This document shows positions 26,625-37,800 of a stretch of 64,000 nucleotides of DNA, piece after piece (positions within the stretch are counted from its first letter, which is position 1; each line of letters opens with the position of its first letter). The DNA is taken from the NCBI GenBank assembly GCA_023386555.1, contig JAEWJK010000016.1:62001-126000 (forward strand). Direction: 5' to 3'. The DNA comes from Bacteroidota bacterium (lineage in GTDB: Bacteria > Bacteroidota > Bacteroidia > Chitinophagales > Chitinophagaceae). Under the pieces are notes generated by a model. The model ran no database searches, was not told the origin of the DNA, and worked only from the letters and a program-made list of their open reading frames with translations. A program made the position numbers and the translations under genes.

Positions 26625-29600
26625 TCAATCAAAATCCTTACTGTAAGATAAACTAACACCATATCGGTTTCTTCTACCGAGGCTATTCGTACCACCAGAT
26701 GATGCGTTAATATCCAAACTGTTTCGCTGAAACACTATCATTCTTAATGAGCCTCCTTTTGAAAGCAGGAATTCAATATTCCAATCCGGCAACCATTGAA
26801 CATTGCCAGTTTGGAAAGTATTGTCATTTAATCCGATGTCAAAATTGGATCCTACGTTAACAACGATTTTCCCATTTAAAAAGCTTTTTGCAAGTTTAAG
26901 ATCTACAGAAGACCTGTCTAATCTTTGTAATGACGCAAGTCCGCCAACAGTTGAATTACCAAGCAGGGCTGCACTACTATAAAACGAAGTAGTCACATCT
27001 ACCTTCCAACTTCTGTTCTTTGTAATTCTGTATAAAAGATCATTAACCAGATTATTCATCTGTCTGTTGAGGATGTCAGATAATCCTTTATATGCAAAGT
27101 TGTATACGTTCTGCCCAAAATCTCTTCCCTCTCCATATGGTGCAAATGAGCCGAAAACAAGTAAATAAGTAACCTGTTTGTTTATTTCATTTTCATCGTT
27201 CTGAAGTTTAACCAGGAATTCGCTGAATTCATAATCGTTCTTCAGTCCTGTATTGGCAGGAAAATCTAAACGAAAACTGATCTTAGGTTGAGTGAGTTTT
27301 TCTCTCATAGCAGCAATCACATATACATCACCTCTGTACGTTTTTGCTGAGCTTCCCAGATCAAGACTTACACCTTTGCTACCAAGCAGATCACTCATGC
27401 TAACATTGTCAGCAACATATCTTGCATCAACATGTATTTCTGCGGCATAAGGATCACCAGTCCATTCTATATAATTGTTTGCGGCAGGATCAATGGTGAA
27501 AGGCTTTCTTAATAATGATTGGAAGTTGAAATCATAACTTCCCTGTTCAATATTATACCTGCCATTCATTGTTACGGCTTCGGTAGTTCCTGCATGAATT
27601 CTCAGTCTTCCATTACCTCTTGCTTTCAATACATCACCTGCAATCGGATCTAATATCACATCAATCTCTGCTTTATTGGTTGCTGTGATATCAAGGTCTA
27701 CAGTAAGATTTGTTGTTGAAGTGGCAACCGGTTTGATTTCTCTTCCGGGTTGTTTGAAGACAATAAAATCTGCTTCTGCACTTTCCCTGCTATTGCTTGT
27801 AGGGATGAAAATGTGAGAAGTGTCGTTCATTTCACCGGTGATGTTCATCTGCATATTATCTTCCGGGCCACGAATATTTAATGTAGCTTTTCCAACGGCT
27901 CTTCCATAAAAACTTTCATTATCTGTTTGCCGTGTATCGAGCAGTAACATCTTATTAGTGGCAAGATCAAAATCAAAACGCATATCACGGAAAGCCGTGT
28001 TATATAAAATGCCCCTTGCCGTTCCGGTATTGCCTAGTTTATCTCTCAACACAAATTGACCGAAGTCAATTCTGTCATTCCTGAAATCAAGATCTGCTTC
28101 ATCAATATTGTAATATACCTGTGTGAAGTTCACCTTCATTCCGGCATTGCGAATCTTTATCTTACCTAATAGTTGTGGACGAGTAATATTTCCGATCACT
28201 TTCAAATCACCTGTGGCATATCCATCAATATCTGAAAAAACAGAAGATAAAAACCTGTTGATGAAACCGATCCTGGTATTGTTTAATCTTAGCGTTGTAG
28301 CTAACGGAGCACCGGTAGTGTCGTAAGTATCAAACAAACCTTCAATAGCAAGATTGTAAGGTTCGTTAGGAGATTGTAAAGTGAAATTTACTTTGCCGGT
28401 TCTTTTAGAATAATTGGCAAGAATGTTTACAAGACCGATTGAATCATTATCTAACCTGAATTCTTTGGCAGTAAGTTGTGCATTCGCATTCAGTTGATCG
28501 AAGATATCCATGATCACCACTTCACCCGAAACGAGGCCTTGCATTTTCGGGTCTTTTGTAACGAAATGAATAAAATCGCCAAGATGAATTTCTTTCAGGT
28601 TTACCACCAGTTCATCTACATTACCTCCATCAGGTGTTCTGGTTGAAACAGTAATCTCCTGGAAACCCTGGGTGAATTTTATATCTCTTGCAGCGATGTA
28701 ATGTTTTCTCAGCACCAACTCACCTTCTTTTTCAAGGCTCCATTTTTCATCATTAATAACAAAAGCTGAAGGTTTGAAATTTATCTGAACACCATCTTCT
28801 AAAGTTTGAACAGTTGCATTCAGATCAGCCTCGTTTAGTGTATTGTTTGCTTTCGTTTTAATACTTACCTGGGAAATATCATTGCTCGATTCAATATTTA
28901 ATCTTGTATTTGGGAAATATAAGCTGTCACCTAAGGTTATAAGATCAACACCTCCGTTTACTCTTAAAGTAGATGCATCGCCAATTCCGTTGAAGTTTAC
29001 GCCGGAGAAACTCGTTTTATCATATTTGAAATATGGAACCATCGTATTCAGTACAAATCCTGAATCTGGCCGGGTGGTATTTAAACTACCGGAAATAGTA
29101 GCGTTATCAAATCCACTCAACTTTTTGTCGAACACTTGTATGAAATCATTTATGTTTCTTGTAGTGATGTCAACTGTAAAACGCTGGCCTTGTGGAATAC
29201 TGGAAGGAGCATTTATATACGAAGGAAAATAATTGTGCAAATAGCCTTGGATGCCATTGGGAAGATCAAGAATATTATATTGTCCTTTAACTATAGCATC
29301 TATTTCATTACTCTTTACCGTTAAAACTTTTTCTGATCCTTCATAACCTGATTGTAGTGATAAGGAATCAAATCCCAGTCTTGTACTATCATGCAATAAA
29401 GAAGCATTGATAAGTTTTGCTGATCCAACAAAGTTATCAATGTTAGTTCCGGTGAAATCAAGATCAAATAATCCTGCCAATGCAAAATAATCTTGTGTAA
29501 GTTTTAGCGCCTGGAGATTTGCATTCGATACGTCACCTAATACAATAAATCTTGGCTGCTCACCATTGAAATCAATAGAAATATTAGAAGTGATGTTCAG

Positions 29601-31391
29601 ATTTGGATCATCCATTTTTACTTCACCAGCAAAAGCACCTTTCTGAAATGTTCCGTTTGTGGTGATGTTCTGGTAAACATAAGTACCATAATGCAAATCT
29701 GAAATCGTTCCGTCGAAACTTGTTCTAAGGGTGTTGACATGAAAACCTGTTCCATTAACTGTTCCACTCATACTAACATTACTCAGCTTTGGAATATTTA
29801 GGAACTTCCCAATATTAAAACGTTGTGTATTTACCCTGCCTGAATATGTTGGTGCTCCCTTTACCGGGAAACCCATACTCACATCAGTATAAGCATTTCC
29901 AAGGTTTGTATTCACATTACCTCTTGCAGAAAACTTCCTGATGGTTCCGTTGAAATTGCCGTTGAAACGAATGGCACCTAAACTCCTTAAATCTGGAGTG
30001 GTAACTTTTTTTACCTGAGGAGCGAATGCAGCCAGGTCGTTATAATTTGTTACAACGGATCCGTTTGAAAGATTGAATGTAGTAGTGTTAATGTCAGGTA
30101 ATCCATATACAGCAATATTTCCTGTAACAGATGAATTTCCTGTTCGTACGAAAACATTTTCACCTCGTAAAGCACTTACATATCCTCCAAAATTTCCTGA
30201 AGCAATGATCTCTTTATTCAGGTTCTTAATTCCCGGAGCAAAGTAGGCAATATCATCTGAGTGAATATTTGCTTGTTTAAATCTTGCATTAAGCAATACT
30301 TTATCTACAAAGTCACTAAGGTCATCTTCAAATTCATTGTACTTCATGCTAAAGTAATCTCTGATCCTGCTTCTTGGAGTTTGCAGATCAAGGTTGGCAA
30401 ATTCCATTTGTTGTTTGTTGAATTTGAAATCAGTCTGTAGCTTCTTCAATTCAAATCCACTTCTTTCTTTGGCTGATATATCAAGCTTACCCCTGATAGT
30501 ATCATTGATGTAAGAAAAGTTATTGATAGTGCCGTTGAGTTTTGAAATGATCATATGTGCTCCATCAAAATGAGCATAAGTTGGTCTTTCAGTCTTTTGA
30601 TCATTTACAAATGTTCCGTTGGTCAGCTCAAGTTTTGCGATCTTAAGATCAACACCAATATCAAGGCTGAAGCCGGATGTACTTTTTCTTTTTTCTCTTA
30701 TACCGGGGTAATTATGAATAGCGAAATAGGGCTTGTCGATTGTCAGGTCAGCTATATCAAGATCACCTTTTGCAAAATCCATTTTGTTGCCATCAAGTAA
30801 AAGACTGGCAAGCCTTAAGGTCATGGTTTCACCTCTCCAGTCGTCTCTTTGTACCAATGAAATATTCTTCAGATCAAGCTTCTTCAGATCAAGTGATAAT
30901 GATTTGTTATCCGATTTTTTGGTAGGAGTAGTTGCATTGGGTGAAGTAAAATGATCAATGATAAACTGATAATTCCATACAGAATCAGTTCTATTGGTTT
31001 TGATCACTGCATCTTCCAAACCAATATACTTCAGATCGGCCTCATCTTTAAATATGAACCAATCGGTAATTCGCACTTTCATTGTGCCTGCATAAAGTAA
31101 AGTATCTTTTGAACGGTCACGGACCAACAGACCTTCCAGATCCATCCGATTTAGTAAAGAAAAACTTACTCGTTTCACCTTTACTTCAGTATTGAGGCTT
31201 TTGCTGAGATTAATAGCAGCACGTTTGGCCATCCATGTCTGTACAGGTTCGATTTGTATAGCTATAGCAGCGAGAATAATAATGCCAAGCAAAATCAATA
31301 AAACCCTAGCTGTTATTTTAAGGAATCGTCTCAGGCCGGATAAATTTTTCTTGGGGTAAAAGTAATTAATTCGCAACCAATTCAAATTCAA
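26625..31391 (-). CDS. tamB: TamB-like translocation and assembly module protein
   Basis: The 1588-residue protein has an N-terminal signal-anchor (about 27-47, ARVLLILLGIIILAAIAI). A very long run of short beta-strands follows (AsmA/TamB taco-type lipid-carrying groove). The C-terminal DUF490-like domain contains TRPQLLGKIKIRNAGM, VNFTQVYYNIDEADLDF, QPKISFRLDFP and NKQVTYLLVFGSFAPYG. TamB proteins span the periplasm and help lipid transport or outer-membrane protein assembly with a TamA/BamA barrel. No TamA gene is adjacent. The gene converges with ribBA across 64 bases that hold a repeat array. Confidence 0.9.
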   Translation of the reverse strand: MNLNWLRINYFYPKKNLSGLRRFLKITARVLLILLGIIILAAIAIQIEPVQTWMAKRAAINLSKSLNTEVKVKRVSFSLLNRMDLEGLLVRDRSKDTLLYAGTMKVRITDWFIFKDEADLKYIGLEDAVIKTNRTDSVWNYQFIIDHFTSPNATTPTKKSDNKSLSLDLKKLDLKNISLVQRDDWRGETMTLRLASLLLDGNKMDFAKGDLDIADLTIDKPYFAIHNYPGIREKRKSTSGFSLDIGVDLKIAKLELTNGTFVNDQKTERPTYAHFDGAHMIISKLNGTINNFSYINDTIRGKLDISAKERSGFELKKLQTDFKFNKQQMEFANLDLQTPRSRIRDYFSMKYNEFEDDLSDFVDKVLLNARFKQANIHSDDIAYFAPGIKNLNKEIIASGNFGGYVSALRGENVFVRTGNSSVTGNIAVYGLPDINTTTFNLSNGSVVTNYNDLAAFAPQVKKVTTPDLRSLGAIRFNGNFNGTIRKFSARGNVNTNLGNAYTDVSMGFPVKGAPTYSGRVNTQRFNIGKFLNIPKLSNVSMSGTVNGTGFHVNTLRTSFDGTISDLHYGTYVYQNITTNGTFQKGAFAGEVKMDDPNLNITSNISIDFNGEQPRFIVLGDVSNANLQALKLTQDYFALAGLFDLDFTGTNIDNFVGSAKLINASLLHDSTRLGFDSLSLQSGYEGSEKVLTVKSNEIDAIVKGQYNILDLPNGIQGYLHNYFPSYINAPSSIPQGQRFTVDITTRNINDFIQVFDKKLSGFDNATISGSLNTTRPDSGFVLNTMVPYFKYDKTSFSGVNFNGIGDASTLRVNGGVDLITLGDSLYFPNTRLNIESSNDISQVSIKTKANNTLNEADLNATVQTLEDGVQINFKPSAFVINDEKWSLEKEGELVLRKHYIAARDIKFTQGFQEITVSTRTPDGGNVDELVVNLKEIHLGDFIHFVTKDPKMQGLVSGEVVIMDIFDQLNANAQLTAKEFRLDNDSIGLVNILANYSKRTGKVNFTLQSPNEPYNLAIEGLFDTYDTTGAPLATTLRLNNTRIGFINRFLSSVFSDIDGYATGDLKVIGNITRPQLLGKIKIRNAGMKVNFTQVYYNIDEADLDFRNDRIDFGQFVLRDKLGNTGTARGILYNTAFRDMRFDFDLATNKMLLLDTRQTDNESFYGRAVGKATLNIRGPEDNMQMNITGEMNDTSHIFIPTSNSRESAEADFIVFKQPGREIKPVATSTTNLTVDLDITATNKAEIDVILDPIAGDVLKARGNGRLRIHAGTTEAVTMNGRYNIEQGSYDFNFQSLLRKPFTIDPAANNYIEWTGDPYAAEIHVDARYVADNVSMSDLLGSKGVSLDLGSSAKTYRGDVYVIAAMREKLTQPKISFRLDFPANTGLKNDYEFSEFLVKLQNDENEINKQVTYLLVFGSFAPYGEGRDFGQNVYNFAYKGLSDILNRQMNNLVNDLLYRITKNRSWKVDVTTSFYSSAALLGNSTVGGLASLQRLDRSSVDLKLAKSFLNGKIVVNVGSNFDIGLNDNTFQTGNVQWLPDWNIEFLLSKGGSLRMIVFQRNSLDINASSGGTNSLGRRNRYGVSLSYSKDFD

Positions 31392-31448
31392 TGCCAGTTG
31401 ATTTGCACTTCCTTAGCATTTCACTGTAAGAATCAGTAACATTGTTAG

Positions 31449-32480
31449 ATGAAATTACTGTTATCAATCGCTGCATTTTGTTTAACAATTGTAACTAATG
31501 CCCAAATGAAAGATACTGCTAAATATGTATTGGTAATTCATGGTGGTGCAGGAACTATTCTTAAGAAGAATATGACTGTTGAAAAAGAGCAGGCTTATAA
31601 AGATGCTTTGCAGAAAGCACTTGATGCAGGCAATGCAATTCTTAAAAGTGGTGGAACTGCCATGGATGCTGTGGAAGCTTCGGTAAAAATCCTGGAGGAT
31701 AACCCATTATTTAATGCAGGAAAAGGGGCTGTATTTACCAGTGAAGGGAAGAATGAACTGGATGCTGCTATTATGGATGGCAGTAATCTGAAAGCAGGTT
31801 CTGTAGCATCAGTAACGACAATCAAAAATCCCATTACTGCTGCAAGAAAAGTAATGGAAAGAACAGAGCATGTAATGCTGATCGGTAATGGAGCAGAACA
31901 GTTTGCAAAGCTGAGTGGATGTGAGATCGTTGATCCTTCTTATTTCTTTACGCAGGATCGTTGGGATGGACTTGAAAAGGCAAGAAAAGCTGATTCACTA
32001 AAAGCAAAAAAAGATAAGGCTTCGATTGAAGCAGTAAAACAATTGGATAATCCTGATAATAAATATGGAACCGTTGGTGCAGTTGCATTGGATAAACATG
32101 GAAATCTGGCTGCAGCAACCAGTACTGGTGGTATGACAAATAAACGTTATGGCAGAGTAGGAGATGCTCCAATCATTGGTGCTGGAACGTATGCTGATAA
32201 TAATACCTGTGCCATCAGTGGAACAGGCTGGGGTGAATTTTTTATAAGATTGGTGATGGCAAAAAGCATCAGCGATAGAATGGAGTTTGGTAAACAAACT
32301 TTAACCGATGCAGCCAATGAAATGATCATGAAAAAATTACCTGCACTTGGTGGTGATGGTGGATTGATCGCTGTTGATAAGAACGGAAACATTGCAATGC
32401 CATTTTGTACAGAAGGAATGTACAGAGGTTATATTAAATCGAATGGTGAGAGGGTGGTGAAGATTTATAAGGAGGAGTGA
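31449..32480 (+). CDS. Isoaspartyl peptidase/L-asparaginase, plant-type (T2 Ntn-hydrolase)
   Basis: The 343-residue protein has a signal peptide (cleavage near NAQ, residue 19), so it is periplasmic or secreted. VIHGGAGT and ESTG-like segments mark the alpha chain. The autocleavage site is YGTVGAVA with Thr208 as the predicted new N-terminal nucleophile, and STGGMTNKRYGRVGDAPIIGAGTYA follows in the beta chain. It should hydrolyse isoaspartyl dipeptides and asparagine. The start MKLLLSIAAFC is consistent with export. It is divergent from tamB, with 57 bases between starts. Confidence 0.94.
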   Translation: MKLLLSIAAFCLTIVTNAQMKDTAKYVLVIHGGAGTILKKNMTVEKEQAYKDALQKALDAGNAILKSGGTAMDAVEASVKILEDNPLFNAGKGAVFTSEGKNELDAAIMDGSNLKAGSVASVTTIKNPITAARKVMERTEHVMLIGNGAEQFAKLSGCEIVDPSYFFTQDRWDGLEKARKADSLKAKKDKASIEAVKQLDNPDNKYGTVGAVALDKHGNLAAATSTGGMTNKRYGRVGDAPIIGAGTYADNNTCAISGTGWGEFFIRLVMAKSISDRMEFGKQTLTDAANEMIMKKLPALGGDGGLIAVDKNGNIAMPFCTEGMYRGYIKSNGERVVKIYKEE

Positions 32481-32505
32481 TAGCTTAAAGTATGTTTCTC
32501 CCTGA

Positions 32506-32560
32506 TCTATAGTGATGCTGTAGCGATACTGCAGTGACGCTATAGTGATTCTGTAGTGAT
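32506..32560. repeat. Tandem array of five 11 bp units
   Basis: Units: TCTATAGTGAT, GCTGTAGCGAT, ACTGCAGTGAC, GCTATAGTGAT, TCTGTAGTGAT. They follow the isoaspartyl peptidase stop by 25 bases. The period is close to one helical turn. Confidence 0.85.
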
Positions 32561-32715
32561 TTACCTTGCTATACCCTTTACAGTACCTTCGTAGCACTTT
32601 CAGGTAACCTTACTTCTATGCCCCACCCAAACTGACTCTATAGGCAACGCTGGAACTAGGTAAGTGTATGGATGCTCCGTAAAAGCGCAAGTAATAGAGG
32701 CCGTGTAACCTGATG

Positions 32716-33468
32716 TTAGTTATAATCTACTAGGTTCAACCTAACCCCATAACTATCATCTGTCCAGAAACCACCGGAACATCCAGTGCCTGAGATGTTC
32801 CATGTTTTGTGCAGAAATTCTTTGTATATCAACCCGACACCTTTAGCATACACTTCTTTGGAATAATTTGTCTGCTGATAAAAGCATGGATTAAAAGGAC
32901 CTTCAGGTGAAACTTCATCCACCTGCAACACACTGATCGTTGTATCAAACTTTCCTTTTCTAACAGTATAAGATTGATTGATGTTTTGATAAGTATAATT
33001 CCAATCATCCATAAACTGGACTGTAGTACCACCACTCCTGGTATCAATAAAACTATTTCCTTTCCAGCTAAATCCTTCAGTTATTGGCTGACGTAAGGCA
33101 ATAAAACGAAGATTGTTATCAACGTACTCTATCCACTTTTGATTATTGTCGATAGTAGCTATATAAGTAGAAGTATATCTCCATGGCTGTAAGGATGAAG
33201 TATCTCTCACAAATCGCCATATTCTAAACGATGGTCTTCCCTGTGCATCACTAAATTGAGATTCGATGCTGTCTTTTGCTAAATAATATTTTGTTGTAAG
33301 ACTAGTTCCAAAATTGAACGGAAGAATAGAGTCCAGACGATACGTAAATGTCTTTCCAACTTGTAAAGGATAATATTCCGTTAATGCAGGAAAATTGATC
33401 GTTTCCTTTTCATTACAGGAAACTGCCACTACACACAATATCACAATTGAAACAACTATTGAACGCAT
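32716..33468 (-). CDS. Lipoprotein of unknown function
   Basis: The 250-residue protein has a lipoprotein signal peptide (lipobox AVSC, about Cys18), so it is envelope-anchored. The body is beta-strand-rich (YYPLQVGKTFTYRLDS, WKYTSTY-like strands), consistent with a small all-beta lipoprotein of the Bacteroidota kind. No catalytic motif and no named family are recognised. It lies between isoaspartyl peptidase and mnmA; no functional link is apparent. Confidence 0.75.
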   Translation of the reverse strand: MRSIVVSIVILCVVAVSCNEKETINFPALTEYYPLQVGKTFTYRLDSILPFNFGTSLTTKYYLAKDSIESQFSDAQGRPSFRIWRFVRDTSSLQPWRYTSTYIATIDNNQKWIEYVDNNLRFIALRQPITEGFSWKGNSFIDTRSGGTTVQFMDDWNYTYQNINQSYTVRKGKFDTTISVLQVDEVSPEGPFNPCFYQQTNYSKEVYAKGVGLIYKEFLHKTWNISGTGCSGGFWTDDSYGVRLNLVDYN

Positions 33469-33537
33469 GGCATGAAATTAAGGAAATATGATGTAAGAAG
33501 TATGAAGTAAGATGGATGTCACATGCCGTATTTCGCA

Positions 33538-34641
33538 CTATAAAAGACTTCCTCTCTGTATAATTCCCCCACCAATCACTTCATCATCTTCATAAAAAAC
33601 AGCACTCTGACCGGGAGCAATGCTTTTTACATTTTCATAGAAACGAACTTTTACTCCACCATCGGCAGAATACAGATTAGAAAGTGAGCCCCTGTCTTTA
33701 TAACGGATCTTCGTAATGGCTTCCATTCCATCCGTAATGCCTTCATATTTCATCCAGTTGATCTTGCCTACCATCATATCATTCTGGTCAAGATCGGATT
33801 CGTCACCTAACACAACAGTATTATTGGCAGGATCAATCGCTGTTACATAAGCAGGTTTGCCTAAGGCAATATCGAGGCCTTTACGCTGACCAATTGTATA
33901 AAAAGGGTAACCTTTATGTTGACCTAATTTCTTTCCAGTCTTATCAACAAACCAACCACCGTTCACTTGTTCTTCCAGTCCATCGATCTTTCTTTTTAAG
34001 AAACCACGGTAATCATTATCCGGCACAAAACATATTTCGTAACTCTCACTCTTCTTTGCCAGTTCAGGATAGCCATAATCATGAGCCATTTGCCTGATGG
34101 CAGTTTTTCTATACTTACCCAAAGGCATGATCGTTCTGCTTAACAATTCCTGGTCAAGTCCCCAAAGCACATAACTCTGGTCTTTGGTTTCATCTAAACC
34201 TTTTGAAATGGTATAACGTCCATTATTTGCCTGGTAAACATTTGCATAATGACCAGTTGCAATAAAATCACAATCAAGTGCATTTGCTCTTTTCAATAAA
34301 GCTTTCCACTTAATGTGAGTGTTGCACATCACACAAGGATTTGGTGTTCTGCCTGCTAAATATTCTTCTACAAAATTTTCCACTACAAAATCACCAAATT
34401 CATCTCTTATGTCTAAAATAAAATGCGGAAATCCATGTTGTACTGCTGCAGCCCTTGCATCATTAAAAGATTCAAGATTACAACATCCTGTTTCCTTACT
34501 GCTTCCACCACTACTTGCATAATCCCATGTTTTCATGGTAATGCCCACCACTTCGTAACCCTCATGATGCAACATAAGAGCCGTAACAGTACTGTCAATA
34601 CCGCCACTCATTGCAACCAAAACTTTTCCTTTACGACTCAT
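33538..34641 (-). CDS. mnmA: tRNA-specific 2-thiouridylase
   Basis: This 367-residue enzyme thiolates U34 of Lys, Glu and Gln tRNAs, with ATP and a sulfur carrier. The PP-loop is MSGGIDST near residue 11. The nucleophile Cys is in PNPCVMCN and the persulfide Cys in YEICFVPD. The D..TGHYAN segment near residue 125 and the C-terminal beta-barrel (GQSAVFYEDDEVIGGG) are typical. The start at 34641 (MSRKGKVLVA) matches the family; an upstream ATG at 34689 adds 16 residues. The length is usual. Confidence 0.96.
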   Translation of the reverse strand: MSRKGKVLVAMSGGIDSTVTALMLHHEGYEVVGITMKTWDYASSGGSSKETGCCNLESFNDARAAAVQHGFPHFILDIRDEFGDFVVENFVEEYLAGRTPNPCVMCNTHIKWKALLKRANALDCDFIATGHYANVYQANNGRYTISKGLDETKDQSYVLWGLDQELLSRTIMPLGKYRKTAIRQMAHDYGYPELAKKSESYEICFVPDNDYRGFLKRKIDGLEEQVNGGWFVDKTGKKLGQHKGYPFYTIGQRKGLDIALGKPAYVTAIDPANNTVVLGDESDLDQNDMMVGKINWMKYEGITDGMEAITKIRYKDRGSLSNLYSADGGVKVRFYENVKSIAPGQSAVFYEDDEVIGGGIIQRGSLL

Positions 34642-34782
34642 TGTGAACGAATTAAAATAAGCTCCCGAAGTATCGGGACAAGTCGGCAAAAATAGCCAAT
34701 TAAATCAGCTAATAGCTTTCATACATCGGCCATTCCTTTCGGTTTAGGAAAATTTTTTGAGTCAGCTGTTGAATTTCAATTG

Positions 34783-34811
34783 ATCGTCCCTTGTGTCACT
34801 CACTTGTACTG
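34783..34811 (+). repeat. Dispersed repeat R1, copy d
   Basis: TTGTGTCACTCACTTGTACTG, preceded by ATCGTCCC, closely matches copy a. It lies between mnmA and the trehalose synthase gene. Confidence 0.7.
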
Positions 34812-34839
34812 AAGGATTTATGGCAACAGATCAGGTAAA

Positions 34840-37800
34840 TTAAATATCATGTTCTTTAATAATCGTCTCCGTCACCTTCACCATTAACGCCGCTTTTTTA
34901 GTATTATGGTTCAGTTCATAATTCAGCCATTGTAATGAACGTTCAAGCAAGAAGCAGGTGATGAGTGTGTCCATATCTTCTTTTTCATCAGGTATGAATG
35001 CAAATCCTTTAGTCTCTTCCTGGTAAGCTTTTATAAAAAAGTTGCTCATATAATGTGCCCAGAGATTTGCATAAGGAAGTAATGCATTCTGATCATCTGC
35101 TGCAACATGTGCCGAACCGGAAAATCCTTTATAAGCCACATAATACAGTGAATGGATCATTGCTGCTACATCTCTTAATGGTGATCGTTTAAGCCTTCTT
35201 TCGCTGAATGGTTTTAACGGGTTTCCACCAAAATCATGGATCAACAGATCTTTACCAGTTAATAATACATGTCGTAAACCCATATCACCATGGATCCGGG
35301 TTTTCAGCACATCAAACTTTTTGCGATATATCTTCTTTAACTCGAAAAGGAGATTATCTTTTTTAGCAGCGATCTGTTTTGCACTTTCACTAATATCTTC
35401 AGGCAAATCATCCGCTTTTTTGTTGATGCTTTGAACAACTTCCCTTACCAAAGACGTCATTGAAGAAAACAATGAACGTTGATAATGTAACGAAAATTCT
35501 TCAGTAATAAAACCACTCTCTATTCCCTTGGCAAGGGCTTTATGAATCTTTCCAAGTTTAATTCCTGCAAGCCTTGCTACTTCTGCAGCATTGCCACCAA
35601 TAAATTCTTTTCTTTCTTCATCCAGTTCATCAAATGAAACCGGCGATGAAAAGGTTCCATCTCTTTTATATGATGAGGTGGTAACACGATCACGGGCTAA
35701 TATTCTTTCTATAAAATTATCTACACGATCAAGCATGTAATGATGACCATCACCATGATTTTCTTCCAGTTTTTCCAGCATCGCCAGGTTGTAAATATTG
35801 CCTGCAGATGTCCATTCTATTCCTCCACAATATTTTGTTGTGATGTCTGTAGTGTTTTCAGAAAGGTATTGAGTGATCTCAACATCAGGATGAATGCCTT
35901 TGTCAATTCTCCTGTACACTTTTAAGAAGAACTGGTTATTAAAAGTGATGGCAGTGTACACTTTAGTGTTGGTCTGCACTTTCGATGTTCTGTCTTTTCC
36001 TTCCTGTATGTATTGTGATACGTCAGCTGTGGAAGTAAAAGTCAGTTCTCCATCACCCATGAATCGTTTGTTTTCCGATATGAACTTTAATAATGTTTGC
36101 TGAAACGCATCAACATATAATGCATCACAAAGAAATCCTTTACTGTTTCCAACCTGTAATGAAGCGATAATTGAAGTAGGATATTTTTCACTCAGCATTT
36201 TTCCTTCTTCTTCATTAACGAATACAATTGGTAATTGATACATCTCCGGTAATCCACTTTCAAAATTTACCTCTACCAATAAAACACTCACATCCTTATT
36301 TCCTAATGGTAATGATGTTTGATCAAGGATAGTAGTGCTGTAAACAATTTTATTGGTGGCAAACCAATCCATTCGCTGGATGTAATCAGGTATTAACTGG
36401 CTATGTAAAGTTTCCAGTTCTGAAGTAAACAGATCATTCCACTCATTTATGGTAACAGAAAGATGTTTTACATCTGTCTGCATGGCCGTCTTTGGTTTTT
36501 GTAAAACAAACCATTGAAACGAATGTGAAGCTAGCGTAAAAAAGTAAGGTGTGTTTTCCTTTACTGATGGGAAAGCGTTTTTACTGAATGCTTCAACCAG
36601 TGTATAGTTCTTGAATTCCTTCAGTTCTATTTCTGCTGGCTGTGCATACTTGCTGAGGTTTACAATGATCAACAAGGTTTCATCCTCATAACTTCTCGTA
36701 AAGGCAAGTATTTTAGGATTATCAACATGAAGAAACTGCATATCACCACGACTAAAAGCTTTGTACTTCTTTCGCATGTGAATGATGCGTTTCATAAACC
36801 AAAACAAGGAGGAAGTATTCGATCTTTGTGTTTCAACGTTCACCGATTCGTAATGATATTGCGGATCAAGAATTACCGGCAAATACAATCTTTGTGGATT
36901 GGTACTGGAGAATCCTGCATTCCTGTCTGGTGACCATTGCATCGGTGTTCTTACACCATCTCTATCACCGAGATAAAAATTATCACCCATTCCTATTTCG
37001 TCACCATAATAAATCACCGGCGTGCCAGGCAATGAAAACAACAATGAGTTCATTAATTCAATTCGCTTCCTGTCATTTTCCATGAGTGGAGCAAGCCTGT
37101 GACGAATACCTAAGTTGATCTTTGCTTTCGGATCTTTTGCGTACACTTTATACATGTAATCTCTTTCTTCGTCAGTAACCATTTCAAGAGTTAACTCATC
37201 ATGATTACGAAGGAAGATTGCCCATTGACAATTGTCAGGAATAGCAGGTGTTTGATCAAATATATCAGTGATAGGATAACGGTCCTCACGTTGTAAAGAC
37301 ATGAACATTCTTGGCATCACAGGGAAATGATAGTTCATATGACATTCATCTCCATTACCAAAATATGAAGCAGAATCTTCCGGCCACATATTAGCTTCGG
37401 CAAGAAAACAAACGCCTGGATATTTTTCATCAATGTACCTACGCAGTTTTTTTAAGAACTCATGGGTCTCAGGAAGGTTTTCTCCATTGGTGCCTTCTCT
37501 TTCAAATAAATAAGGAATGGCATCTAACCTGAATCCGTCAACACCCATAGCACACCAATAATCAAGCACCTTAATGATCTCTTCCTGGACTTGTGGATTA
37601 TCAAAGTTTAAATCCGGTTGATGATGAAAAAAACGATGCCAGTAGTATTGCTCTGCAACAGGATCCCAGGTCCAGTTCGATGCTTCAAAATCCTGGAAAA
37701 TGATACGTACATCTTTATATTTTGTAGGATCATCACTCCAAACATAATAATCTCTTTCCGGTGAACCTTTCGGTGAACGTCTTGCTTTTTGAAACCATGG

